NCBI GenBank assembly: GCA_002404055.1
Contig: DHIZ01000315.1
Location: 48,218-71,625 of the forward strand
From: Chloroflexi bacterium UBA4733
Lineage (GTDB): Bacteria; Chloroflexota; UBA4733
Reading direction: 5' to 3'
Length of the DNA stretch: 23,408 nt
In this document: piece after piece, positions 1 through 7,620 of the stretch
How the letters are laid out: every line of letters starts with the position of its first letter
Position numbering within the stretch: position 1 is the first letter of the stretch
Made by a program: the position numbers and the translations under genes
Notes under the pieces: model-generated
The model's database searches: none
Told to the model about the DNA's origin: nothing
The model's input: only the letters and a program-made list of their open reading frames with translations

Positions 1-15
1 GCGACTTCAGTCGCC
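1..15. repeat. partial copy of palindromic repeat at the window edge
   Basis: The window opens with GCGACTTCAGTCGC, a hairpin whose stem is GCGAC/GTCGC. The same sequence in the opposite orientation is at 3997-4010, and it occurs twice in the composite element at 20205-20284. Identity with the 3997 copy extends a few bases beyond the palindrome, through CGGGA. The rest of this copy lies outside the window. Confidence 0.7.
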
Positions 16-56
16 GGGACCGGGGAACGACAATGCAAACTGAAATCTGAGCCGAA

Positions 57-2105
57 TTGGGGGGTAGCAAGACGAGCGCCACGATCCTCAGCAGCGACGA
101 ACGCCGAGAGGCCCTCCGGCATCAGTTTCGGGATTTACTCCTGCTGGCTTGCCGCCATGGCCTGGCGCCATACGTCCAGCAACAGTTAGAGCAACTCGGC
201 AGGCGCACCGCCATCGAGGCCGAGGGTCTCGCTCCCCTGCTGGAACGCGTGCGCCAGGCGGCCGACGATGTGGCTGAGATCATGGACCACACCACGGAGG
301 ATGCTGCCCAGCGCCTACAGGCGGAACGACGGCTGCGTCACTCCGTCCACGCCCTGTCCACGGAACTCTCGACCGCTTACGCTCAGACCAATGCCACCCT
401 GATTACCACGCTGGGTGTCATTGATCAGACGTTGGGCGCCCGAGTCGATCAACTGGCCGCCCTACAGGCCGTGAACAGCGCGGCGAACTCCAGCCTGGAC
501 CTCTCAACGGTGCTGGAACTGACCGTCAAGGCAGTGCGCGGTGTCACCCGCAGTGATCTGTGTAGCATCTACCTGTTTGATGACCAACGCAACGATCTGG
601 TCCTCCAGGCGAGCACCGGGCTGTCGCCCGATGTCATAGGTCGGGCTCGCATGCTCATGGGCGAAGGCATCACCGGTTGGGCCGCCCAGATTGGTAAGCC
701 GGTCGCTGTGCCCGACGCCTGGGCCGATCCGCACTTCAAGTACATCCCGGAGTCGGGCGAAGAGTCCTACCGCTCCATGTTGTCGGTGCCGATCATCCTC
801 TTCACCGTCCATAAGCTGGTCGGTGTGCTGAACGTGCAAACCATCCAGGTGCGCGAGTGGACCGCCGATGAGATCGCCTTTGTAGAGACGGTCGGTGGCC
901 AGATTGCCCTGGCTATCGAAAACGCCCGCCTGTACCATCAAACGGACGACCAGTTGCGGCGAAAAGTGGAGCAACTGACCACGCTGCAACGGGTGTCGGC
1001 CCTCGTCGCCTCCAGCCTTGATGTGTCGGAGGTGATGGAATCCATCGTGACCTACCTGCGGGAACTGGGCCGGGCCGACATGTGCGCAATCTTCACCTAC
1101 GATACTGCCCGCGAGGAGTTTCACATCGTCGCCAGTCAGGGGCTGAGCCAGCAGTACCGCGAACGCGTGCGCGTGCCGATGGGCGATGGCGTGGTGAGCC
1201 TGGCCGTCAAGAGCGGCGAGCCGGTGATCGTGACGGATGCCTGGGTCGACACGCGGATTGCGGCATCCCAGGAGGACATCCGCCGGGAAGGGTACCGCTC
1301 CCTCCTCGCCATACCGCTGATCACCAAACGCGGCGCGCTCGGTGCCGCCTGCCTGTATACGATGGCGCCGGGACGTTTCGTGACCGAAGACATCCAGATC
1401 CTGTTCGCCTTCACCAACGAGGCAGCCCTGGCCCTGGAGAATGCCAACCTCTACGAGGAGGTCCGGCAAGGGCTGCAGACGAAGAGCACCCTACTCGCGG
1501 AGATGCATCATCGCGTCAAGAACAATCTGCAGACGATCGCCGCGCTGCTCTCGCTGCAGCAGCGCCGAGCGCGGGGGCCCGACGAACGCAGCGCGCTGGC
1601 GGAGAGCGTTTCGCGCATTCAGAGTATCGCCGCCATCCATGACCTGCTCTCCCATAAGGACATCGGCATCGCCAGCGTCCGCGACATCGTGCAGCAGGTC
1701 GTCAGCAGCGTCACCAGCGCTCTCTCCGCCACGGCCGTCCACGTACACTATGAGACGGACGATGGCAACCCCCAGATCGCTTCCAAGGAGGCGACGGTGT
1801 TGGCGTTGGTTGTCAACGAACTGGTGACGAACTCCATTCAACACGGGTTCGAAGGGCGCGAACGCGGCACGATTCGGGTGGGCGTGTACGTCGAGGGTGA
1901 GCAGGTGACGGTGGAAGTGCGCGACGACGGACAGGGCTTGCCGGCCGGCTTCACGTTCGATCAGAACGGTGGCCTGGGCGTGCAGATCGTGCGGACGCTG
2001 GTCGGCAAGGACCTGCGCGGCAGCTTTGACCTGCGTGACGACAATGGCGCGGTGGCCACTGTGCGCTTTCCGGCGGGCAGCTTGCTGTCCGCCGCTGCGC
2101 TCTGA
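57..2105 (+). CDS. sensor histidine kinase, two GAF domains + HisKA_2 + HATPase
   Basis: Likely cytoplasmic sensor kinase that phosphorylates an unlinked response regulator; no transmembrane segment is seen. Residues about 14-140 are helical and probably coiled coil. GAF domains lie at about 149-291 and 322-465. The HisKA_2 phosphoacceptor block has EMHHRVKNN at 482-490 (likely H485), and the HATPase has an N-box from N587 and a DDGQG box at 623-627. The architecture resembles PdtaS/EutW-type kinases. The assigned start is TTG at 57, just after an in-frame TGA, with no convincing Shine-Dalgarno, so the true start may be further in. Obg begins 26 nt downstream on the same strand and is probably co-transcribed. 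Signal and partner are unknown. Confidence 0.9.
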   Translation: MGGSKTSATILSSDERREALRHQFRDLLLLACRHGLAPYVQQQLEQLGRRTAIEAEGLAPLLERVRQAADDVAEIMDHTTEDAAQRLQAERRLRHSVHALSTELSTAYAQTNATLITTLGVIDQTLGARVDQLAALQAVNSAANSSLDLSTVLELTVKAVRGVTRSDLCSIYLFDDQRNDLVLQASTGLSPDVIGRARMLMGEGITGWAAQIGKPVAVPDAWADPHFKYIPESGEESYRSMLSVPIILFTVHKLVGVLNVQTIQVREWTADEIAFVETVGGQIALAIENARLYHQTDDQLRRKVEQLTTLQRVSALVASSLDVSEVMESIVTYLRELGRADMCAIFTYDTAREEFHIVASQGLSQQYRERVRVPMGDGVVSLAVKSGEPVIVTDAWVDTRIAASQEDIRREGYRSLLAIPLITKRGALGAACLYTMAPGRFVTEDIQILFAFTNEAALALENANLYEEVRQGLQTKSTLLAEMHHRVKNNLQTIAALLSLQQRRARGPDERSALAESVSRIQSIAAIHDLLSHKDIGIASVRDIVQQVVSSVTSALSATAVHVHYETDDGNPQIASKEATVLALVVNELVTNSIQHGFEGRERGTIRVGVYVEGEQVTVEVRDDGQGLPAGFTFDQNGGLGVQIVRTLVGKDLRGSFDLRDDNGAVATVRFPAGSLLSAAAL

Positions 2106-2131
2106 AATGCGACGAAGCGAAACGAGCCGGA

Positions 2132-3418
2132 ATGTTTGCAGATGAAGCGACCATCGTGGTCCACGCCGGCGATGGCGGCAATGGCAGCGCCCACTTCCGC
2201 CGGGAGCGCTTCGTGCCGTATGGCGGCCCGGACGGTGGCGACGGCGGCCGGGGCGGTTCGATTTACCTGCTGGGCGACGCCAATCTCAACACGCTGACGC
2301 GTTTCATCCACGAGCGCCATTTCCGCGCCGTTCGTGGCGGTGACGGCGCCGGCAACCGGCGCCACGGCGCCAAAGGCCGCGACCTCCTGTTGCGTGTGCC
2401 GCCCGGCACCATCGTACGCGATGCCGCCAGCGGGGGCGTCATCGCCGATGTCGTGGCCTCGGGGCAACGCGTCCAGGTGGCGCGCGGCGGACGCGGCGGC
2501 CTGGGCAATACGCACTTTGCCACGGCCACCAACCAGGCGCCACGCGTGGCCGACCGCGGGGAACCAGGGCAAATGCGCACCTTGCAGTTCGAGCTGCGCC
2601 TGATCGCTGAAGTTGGACTGGCCGGCCTGCCCAACGCCGGCAAGTCCACCTTCCTCGCCGCCGTGACGCGGGCCCAGCCGAAGATCGGCAACTACCCCTT
2701 CACGACGCTGGAACCGAACCTGGGTGTGGCCACGCTGGGCGAGCGCACCATCATCATCGCCGACATCCCCGGCCTGATCGAAGGCGCCCACGAGGGAGTT
2801 GGCCTCGGCCACGACTTCCTGCGCCACATCGCCCGCACCCGCCTGCTGCTGCACTTGGTCGACGGCTCCGGCCAGGAGGGCCGTGACCCCCTGGACGACG
2901 TCGCCGTCATCGACGAGGAACTGCGCCTGCACAGCCCCGAACTGGCCGAGCGGCCGCAGATACTCGTCGTGACGAAGGCGGACCTGCCGGACACCGCCGC
3001 CAACGCCGAGCGCCTACGCACCGCCTTGGGGGCTAGCCGGGAGGTCGTCGTCATTTCGGCCGCGACGCACGATGGCCTGACCCCGCTCTTACAGCGCGTC
3101 GCCATGGTACTCGACCAGTTGCCTCCCCCGCCAGTCCTGGAGCCAACGCCGGTACCCGTGGAACCTGATATAACTGCGAAGGTGGAAGCGCCAAACGTGG
3201 TGCGCTTCGCCGGCGCGCTCATGGAACGCATCCTGGCACAAACGGACCTGAGCGAGCGTGACGGCGTGGAACGCTTGCGCCGCCGCCTGGTGCAGGAGCG
3301 GGTGCCGGCGCTGGCGGCGCGGGCCGGTGTCAGCAGCGGCGAGGTGCGTCTCGGCCCGACGGTCTGGCAGTTGCTGGATAGCCAGCTCAGTTGGCTACGA
3401 ATGGACGAGACAGAATGA
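2132..3418 (+). CDS. obgE: GTPase Obg (CgtA)
   Basis: Essential GTPase of late 50S ribosome assembly and stress control. Residues 1-157 are the glycine-rich Obg fold. The G domain follows with G1 GLPNAGKST at 165-173, G3 DIPG at 211-214 and G4 TKAD at 281-284, where Thr replaces the common Asn. The C-terminal OCT domain covers about 350-428 after a proline-rich linker near residue 330. Length (428 aa) is normal for an Obg with an OCT domain. The start ATG follows a purine-rich leader (ACGAGCCGGA). The stop overlaps the next ATG as ATGA, implying translational coupling. The histidine kinase directly upstream recalls the B. subtilis spo0B-obg arrangement. Confidence 0.97.
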   Translation: MFADEATIVVHAGDGGNGSAHFRRERFVPYGGPDGGDGGRGGSIYLLGDANLNTLTRFIHERHFRAVRGGDGAGNRRHGAKGRDLLLRVPPGTIVRDAASGGVIADVVASGQRVQVARGGRGGLGNTHFATATNQAPRVADRGEPGQMRTLQFELRLIAEVGLAGLPNAGKSTFLAAVTRAQPKIGNYPFTTLEPNLGVATLGERTIIIADIPGLIEGAHEGVGLGHDFLRHIARTRLLLHLVDGSGQEGRDPLDDVAVIDEELRLHSPELAERPQILVVTKADLPDTAANAERLRTALGASREVVVISAATHDGLTPLLQRVAMVLDQLPPPPVLEPTPVPVEPDITAKVEAPNVVRFAGALMERILAQTDLSERDGVERLRRRLVQERVPALAARAGVSSGEVRLGPTVWQLLDSQLSWLRMDETE

Positions 3419-3936
3419 CGGAGCGCTTTGGGACAGAGGAGGCGGGTGACGGCGCGCGCCGCCAGCGTTCCGAACGCCAAGAGCAGCGCCGGCAAGCAGT
3501 CCAGCGCCGTCATCAGGCCCAGCATCTTGCCCAAGAGGCGCAGCAACGAGTGCGCCGGCTGGGCTGGCAGCCGGGACGTCCCTTCGTCTACCTGCTCGCC
3601 CTGTTCTTCTTGACCGGCAGTGCTGGCAGTGCGGGCATCGTCCTACTCCTACCGCCAGATGGCAGCCGCAACCAGATCGCCTTCTTGCTGGCGAGCGGCA
3701 GCGCCGTCTGGGGCCTGGTCGGTCTGATCGTCATGATCACCCGCCGAAAAGCGCCGGCACGGCAGGGCGGGTTCGTCGCCTACGATGCCATGCGTCAAGG
3801 CCTGCTGATCGCCGGTTGCCTGGAGTTGAACCTGGCTACGCGCATGCTCGGCCTCTGGACGCCCCTCATCGGCATCCTCCTGGTGGCCGTTTTCGCCCTC
3901 TTTGAGGTTGTAACGCTGGGGCGTCGGCCGGCGTAG
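3415..3936 (+). CDS. small membrane protein with basic coiled-coil N-terminus
   Basis: I do not recognise a named family. The start at 3415 is set by the ATGA overlap with the obg stop, giving 173 aa. Residues 1-45 are charged and rich in Arg/Gln/Glu (QEQRRQAVQRRHQAQHLAQE), likely a cytoplasmic amphipathic helix. About four hydrophobic segments follow, beginning FVYLLALFFL, AFLLASGSAVW, GLLIAGCLEL and TPLIGILLVAVFAL. The gene is probably translated from the obg message, but that does not establish a shared function. It ends just before the repeat-rich stretch at 3960-4045. Confidence 0.8.
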   Translation: MTERFGTEEAGDGARRQRSERQEQRRQAVQRRHQAQHLAQEAQQRVRRLGWQPGRPFVYLLALFFLTGSAGSAGIVLLLPPDGSRNQIAFLLASGSAVWGLVGLIVMITRRKAPARQGGFVAYDAMRQGLLIAGCLELNLATRMLGLWTPLIGILLVAVFALFEVVTLGRRPA

Positions 3937-3996
3937 GTCGGGGCATACCAAAAAGGTGCATTTACCAAGTCCCGCAGTTCGGCGGGCTTGCTCCCG

Positions 3997-4043
3997 GCGA
4001 CTGAAGTCGCGGGCTACGCGAGGCGAAGTCCGCCTGCGCGGAC
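3997..4043. repeat. palindromic intergenic repeat, two-hairpin unit
   Basis: The unit has two hairpins: GCGACTGAAGTCGC at 3997-4010, a spacer, then GTCCGCCTGCGCGGAC at 4028-4043 with stem GTCCGC/GCGGAC and loop CTGC. The order and the spacer ending (GCGAA) match the right half of the 20205-20284 element when that is read on the opposite strand. It lies exactly where the HEPN remnant loses its similarity, so it probably inserted into or replaced the end of that gene. No transposase is nearby. Confidence 0.85.
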
Positions 4044-4044
4044 T

Positions 4045-4179
4045 GATCGAGCCAGCGCAGGGCAGCTTGGCAGATATAGCCCGCGGCGGCGCCTGGTGGA
4101 GTGCATGCTCGGCCAGTAGGAGGTCTTGACGCGCCAGGCGCCGCCAATCCCGGACTTCGAGCGCACGCTCAGGCAGCAT
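4045..4179 (-). pseudogene. truncated, frameshifted HEPN-domain remnant (partner of MNT)
   Basis: ATG at 4179 overlaps the end of the nucleotidyltransferase gene by 11 nt, as usual for MNT/HEPN pairs. The first frame gives RDWRRLARQDLLLAEHAL, the typical first HEPN helix. Around 4081-4095 the reading must shift by one base to continue as GYICQAALRWLDQ, which fits the second HEPN helix. Similarity stops at about 4045 where the palindromic repeat begins. Roughly 45 of an expected 110-130 residues remain. This is consistent with a one-base deletion plus loss of the 3' part, so no functional HEPN protein is expected. The family call rests on pattern recognition only. Confidence 0.6.
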
Positions 4180-4543
4180 AGAGCAGCTTCCCCTCGCGTT
4201 CGACGGTCGCCGGCAGGGAGGCGACCACCACGCGCCGCCGCTCAAAGAAGGCGACGCTCATGACCAGCACATCCACGGCGGCATCAATGCCCCGGAGCGC
4301 GTGGTAGCCCGCCTGGGCCAGACGGCGGGAGCGATCAGCATGTACCGGCACCAAAACCAGCAGATCGTAGTCACTGTCAAGCTGCGCATCGCCCCGCGCC
4401 CGCGAGCCAAACAGATAGATGCGTTCAGGGCGCAAGGTCTCCGCCAGGCGGCGCGTGATCTCGGCCAGCAGGGGATCATCCGCGCCGTCTTCGTCTCGCG
4501 CGGCGCCTCGCAGTTGCATTGTGGCGAACAGTTCGTCTTCCAC
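4169..4543 (-). CDS. MNT-type minimal nucleotidyltransferase
   Basis: Member of the polymerase-beta-like minimal nucleotidyltransferases. In MNT/HEPN modules these act as antitoxins, in studied cases by AMPylating the HEPN RNase. The motif GSRARGDAQLDSDYD spans 46-60, with metal-binding D58 and D60 in SDYD; the third acidic residue is likely D91 in VDVLV. At 124 aa it is of usual size. The GTG start at 4543 has a purine-rich GGGGGGAGA 7-8 nt upstream; ATG at residue 9 is an alternative. The catalytic residues look intact although the HEPN partner is broken, so it may be an orphan. Confidence 0.85.
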   Translation of the reverse strand: MEDELFATMQLRGAARDEDGADDPLLAEITRRLAETLRPERIYLFGSRARGDAQLDSDYDLLVLVPVHADRSRRLAQAGYHALRGIDAAVDVLVMSVAFFERRRVVVASLPATVEREGKLLYAA

Positions 4544-4965
4544 CGGCTTTTCTCCCCCCGCTCGGGCCGTGGCAGGCCGCTCTCTCTCACGGTATCCATA
4601 ACCGGAGTTGCGGGCTTCTGTCCTGCTCCAAGCGGTGCTCGCCCCCCGCTGGCAAAGGATGGCCGCGTGACCGCTGCACAGCGATGCCGCGTTAGTCTAA
4701 TGACTGTACTTGGTGCCGGACCGAGTGGCAAGTGACGACGCGGCGGCGCGGTGTTCGACATGCCACGAGACTCGTGCCATAGACGGTTCTGAGGTTTCGT
4801 AAGTAAGCGGGATGCTCCGTGGACCTGGTGGACCCGGACGCGTCCCGTCGCCCACGTAGCGCAGCACTGCGGTACTTTGCCAATCATCCCATCGATACCG
4901 ACAGATGTGCGATACTTCGCGGTGCGCTTGTGCGCTGTGGTCGACAGTGAAGGCGGTGCCATCGG
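4544..4965. other. intergenic stretch, no convincing gene
   Basis: This 422-bp stretch separates the divergent MNT gene and the exported-protein gene. Open frames on both strands have Arg/Ser/Pro-rich composition without recognisable motifs. I see no clear -10/-35 pair. The only assignable elements are the Shine-Dalgarno sequences at each end: GGGGGGAGA for the minus-strand gene and GAAGGCGG for the plus-strand gene. Confidence 0.5.
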
Positions 4966-5901
4966 ATGACAGCACGGCAAGCACGCCTGCAGCTCTCGCG
5001 CCGCCTTCTGCTGCGAGGGACGGGCGGGATGCTTCTGCGTACCGCCAGCGCAGGCGTTGTGCTCAGGGGCGCGTTTCACTTGCTGGAGCCGGCAACCGCC
5101 CTCGCCGACAGCAGTCCTGACGTCAACACCAAGGCCGGCGATCTGCTCTTTGCGGGCGGCGCGTACTTTACGGAAGCCGGAGCAGGCAAGGGCGGCTACC
5201 GCATTGCCGATACCGCCAAAGCCCATTTCTGGACCAAGTTCCAAAAGGTAGGCGGTGTCGCCACCTCCGGCTATCCCAACGCCGAGCCCTGCTTGATTGC
5301 AAACACGCTCTGTCAGCCCACCCAGTACTTCATCTTCCAGAAGAACCCGGCCAACAGTGACCCTGCCGATATCCAACTGCTGAATGTCTTTGACATCCTG
5401 ATGCAAACCCCGACCAACATCCCCTGGCTGCAAAGTGTGGGAGTGGCGGCGCCGGACGACACCGATCACGACCCGACCGGCGCCACCTACGCCCAGGCGG
5501 TTGCCCGCCGCGACCAGGCACTGACCAACGCCGCCATCACTCAGCTTTACCGCAAGAATCCCAACCCGGCAGCGTTTGCAACCTGGGACCCTGAGTCGTT
5601 TTATGGTCTGGCCAAGTCCAAACTTACCAAGATGGCCGATGGCTCGGTCTCCCAAACGTTCCAGCGCGTGGGGATCAAAGTCAACCCGGATGGTGAGGCC
5701 GTTTTCATTTTCGGTGGCGACATCGCCAAACGCATCGGCCTGATCCCAGGAGACGCTGCTAAGCCACAGCCGTATGCCAGCCTAGACACTCGGCCCTATA
5801 CCTATCCTTCAGGCGGAATCTCTGGAGCACAGGGAGCAACAAGCGGCGAGATTGTCGCCGGCAATGGCTGGACCATCACGAATGGAGGCCCCCCGGGATG
5901 A
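4966..5901 (+). CDS. exported protein, probable Tat signal
   Basis: The N-terminus contains SRRLLLRG (11-18), a plausible twin-arginine motif. A moderately hydrophobic stretch and an ATALA-D cleavage site after A47 follow. The mature part has no catalytic motif I know. The block from about 65 to 105 (GGAYFTEAG... FQKVGG... SGYPNAEP) resembles the 'F-TG... FW...GG...GYP' repeats common in secreted Chloroflexota proteins, but only one divergent copy is evident. The ATG at 4966 has GAAGGCGG 9 nt upstream. The stop overlaps the next gene's ATG (ATGA), so the two are probably co-translated. Role unknown, likely cell-surface or secreted. Confidence 0.75.
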   Translation: MTARQARLQLSRRLLLRGTGGMLLRTASAGVVLRGAFHLLEPATALADSSPDVNTKAGDLLFAGGAYFTEAGAGKGGYRIADTAKAHFWTKFQKVGGVATSGYPNAEPCLIANTLCQPTQYFIFQKNPANSDPADIQLLNVFDILMQTPTNIPWLQSVGVAAPDDTDHDPTGATYAQAVARRDQALTNAAITQLYRKNPNPAAFATWDPESFYGLAKSKLTKMADGSVSQTFQRVGIKVNPDGEAVFIFGGDIAKRIGLIPGDAAKPQPYASLDTRPYTYPSGGISGAQGATSGEIVAGNGWTITNGGPPG

Positions 5902-6362
5902 CGCTGAGCGTCAATCCGGCCTGGGGTGCACAAGCGCTTGAAGGGTTAATACAAAAGTACAAGCCCGGCTGGACCATCAATATTCAGATTGTTGCTGACT
6001 ACCACCAGATGCCACGTACTCCCGATGGCTCTCCCTATGGAGCGATCGCAGGTTTTAGGGGGCAAGGATATTTAGATTCCGAGATGGCGGCATATGATGG
6101 TCAACGGAAGACGGCCACCTTCTATTTCTGGCCGGGTGATCAATTCAAGGTTGCGAGTCAAGGCAGAGTGAAGGACGGTGACAATTTTACAAATTGGTTG
6201 ACCTCGACTCAGCTTCTCCTGTTCCTGTACAACTCCGATGCAAACTACATCGTTCACGGTAGTCCGCTGAGCTCAACAGTGCAGGAAGACTTAGATTTAT
6301 ATAGCGGCGTACCGGCGCTTGGCAGTCCAAAGAATCAGTCCCTTCTACACTGGAACTGGTAA
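5898..6362 (+). CDS. unrecognised 154-aa protein coupled to the exported protein
   Basis: The start overlaps the upstream stop (ATGA), with GGAGG at 5885-5889 ahead of it. The protein is rich in aromatic residues (Trp, Tyr, Phe), for example TATFYFWPGDQF, with no signal peptide or transmembrane segment. I recognise no family. From about 5940 the bases are visibly more A/T-rich than in neighbouring genes, which suggests different ancestry or relaxed selection. It could be a stand-alone partner of the exported protein, or the separated C-terminal part of a once longer exported protein. Its cellular location is unclear for the same reason. Confidence 0.6.
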   Translation: MTLSVNPAWGAQALEGLIQKYKPGWTINIQIVADYHQMPRTPDGSPYGAIAGFRGQGYLDSEMAAYDGQRKTATFYFWPGDQFKVASQGRVKDGDNFTNWLTSTQLLLFLYNSDANYIVHGSPLSSTVQEDLDLYSGVPALGSPKNQSLLHWNW

Positions 6363-6561
6363 CGTCCACTGTCCTCATAACTTCTCTATAGCACCAAGTG
6401 TTCCCTGTTTGCCCCTATTTGTCTCGTAATGGCAAGCTCTTTGAAGGAGTGCGATACCAGGCGTGAGATACTGCTGGTTCTCGCCAGTCATATGACGGAA
6501 CGGTTGCACCATCAGTGGCGCCCAGACACGCAAAAGGCCCTCCGCGAGGCCAGGCAGGCGA

Positions 6562-7052
6562 GTGAACGCACTTCCCACGAAGCGCAGGCGCTGCTTCGTC
6601 GGCCAACCATTGCCGGCCGCCCAGGCCTACCAGGTGAGCCGCTTGTATCGGCGCCCGGACGTGCTGGCGCCCTTTACCCAGCACGGCTTGAACGACATCG
6701 GCCACGGAATCGCCCGGATGGTGTTTACGGTTCCCGATCAGGGACACCGCAGTGATATGGCGGCGACGACAAGTTGGGCGAAGACGCTCGGGCTGGGGGA
6801 TTGGTTTGCGTGGGCTCCGTACACGGAGGGGCGGTAATAGCAAGCCCGTTCGCGTTCACGCTATACCAAGTGGGCAATACTCCGATGCTCGGCCAGTTCG
6901 CGACAGGACCGCTGAGTCGCTACGATGCTCGTGCGATAGCTGACAGAGCAACGGAGAGGACGCATCAATGGTATTACAAGGCAAGCTATTCGACGAGATC
7001 ACAGAGGCAGGTCTTGGGGGTTGAGGCATATCTGAGCGATAATTGGCGCTAA
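6562..7052 (+). pseudogene. frameshifted remnant of an unidentified gene (C-terminal part)
   Basis: From about 6598 one frame gives protein-like sequence (AQAYQVSRLYRRPDVLAPFT through GDWFAWAPYTEG) up to a stop at 6835-6837. The frame one base earlier continues with a natural sequence (ASPFAFTLYQVGNTPMLGQF through VEAYLSDNWR) to the stop at 7050-7052. A one-base deletion in the G-rich run near 6826-6832 would join them into about 150 residues. Upstream of 6598 all three frames lose plausibility or carry stops, so the 5' end appears missing. The protein family is not recognised. Confidence 0.5.
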
Positions 7053-7225
7053 GGAGTCCGGGGCCGGATGCCGTCCCCCGGCGCCGCGCACAACAGTTGA
7101 TCACGGCCGCTGCTGGCGGTCCCGGCGAGCAGCAGCCCGACAAAGAGAATGCCGCTTGCCGCTGAATAGCGATCCCAGGGTCGAGACGTCTCTGGGGACC
7201 GGGACTGGATCAGGCTGGTCTTCAT
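7049..7225 (-). CDS. 58-aa membrane-protein stub
   Basis: The start at 7225 is decided by GGAGG (plus-strand 7231-7235) placed 5 nt before ATG; an ATG 12 nt earlier would put that Shine-Dalgarno inside the gene. The protein runs MKTSLIQSRSPETSRPWDRY and then one hydrophobic helix, ASGILFVGLLLAG. After that it ends in a low-quality tail (CAAPGDGIRPRTP). 'WDRY-AASGI-FV-LLLAG' is how several larger Chloroflexota and Actinomycetota membrane proteins begin. This therefore looks like the 5' end of such a gene whose remainder was lost, though a genuine one-helix protein is possible. A promoter-like pair lies upstream at 7313-7341. Confidence 0.45.
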   Translation of the reverse strand: MKTSLIQSRSPETSRPWDRYSAASGILFVGLLLAGTASSGRDQLLCAAPGDGIRPRTP

Positions 7226-7620
7226 GATGTCCTCCATCTACGGTACGTAGTCAGAACGTCGGACCGTCAGGAACGTCCACAGCTCACTTCGCGGCGGTGT
7301 TCCGTGTCTTCCACTATACGCGTCAGGCATTCCCACGTCATGAGGCAGGTGTCCTCAGATGGCTGGGAAGCTATCCCAAAGACACTGGGAACGTGCTGCG
7401 TTACGCTCGACCTGAGGCGTTGTGGACAGCACAGTGACACTGCATCAAGCGCCCAAGCTGAGATCGAATTACCCTGGCCCGCTAAACCGCCACGACCTCA
7501 TGGAGGTGGAAGTCTCACGACGCTCGGTCCAACCACGTCCGGCGACCGTGGCCATTATGTGAGCGCGGCTGTCGAAGGGGAGAGTCCGTGGACATCATCC
7601 TGCCCATTCGCCGATACGGC
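7226..7620. other. intergenic stretch with one promoter candidate
   Basis: This 395-bp stretch lies between the regulator gene's 3' end and the 58-aa reading frame. Apart from the minus-strand promoter candidate at 7313-7341 I see no gene or structured element. The long plus-strand open frame running from here into the regulator gene has no motif and is antisense to conserved regulator sequence. Confidence 0.5.
7313..7341 (-). promoter_or_regulatory. sigma-70-like promoter for the 58-aa ORF
   Basis: On the minus strand, -35 ATGACG (7336-7341) and -10 TATAGT (7313-7318) are separated by exactly 17 bp. Transcription would start near 7306, leaving about 80 nt before the ATG at 7225. Matches to consensus are 4/6 and 5/6. 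Confidence 0.4.

Noticed and set aside
504..1469. Minus-strand 321-codon open frame
   Set aside because: It is antisense to the GAF and HisKA_2 parts of the plus-strand kinase, which has clear motifs. The minus frame has none and arises from GC-rich codon bias.
1835..1860. GGTTCGAA, resembling a tRNA T-loop
   Set aside because: It lies in the conserved HATPase coding region of the kinase, and no cloverleaf arms surround it.
4258..5655. Minus-strand 465-codon open frame
   Set aside because: It overlaps both the MNT gene in another frame and the exported-protein gene on the opposite strand, and has no recognisable domain.
6415..6843. Minus-strand 142-codon open frame
   Set aside because: Its composition is Arg/Pro-rich without motifs. 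The plus strand at 6598-7052 gives more natural protein sequence once one base is corrected.
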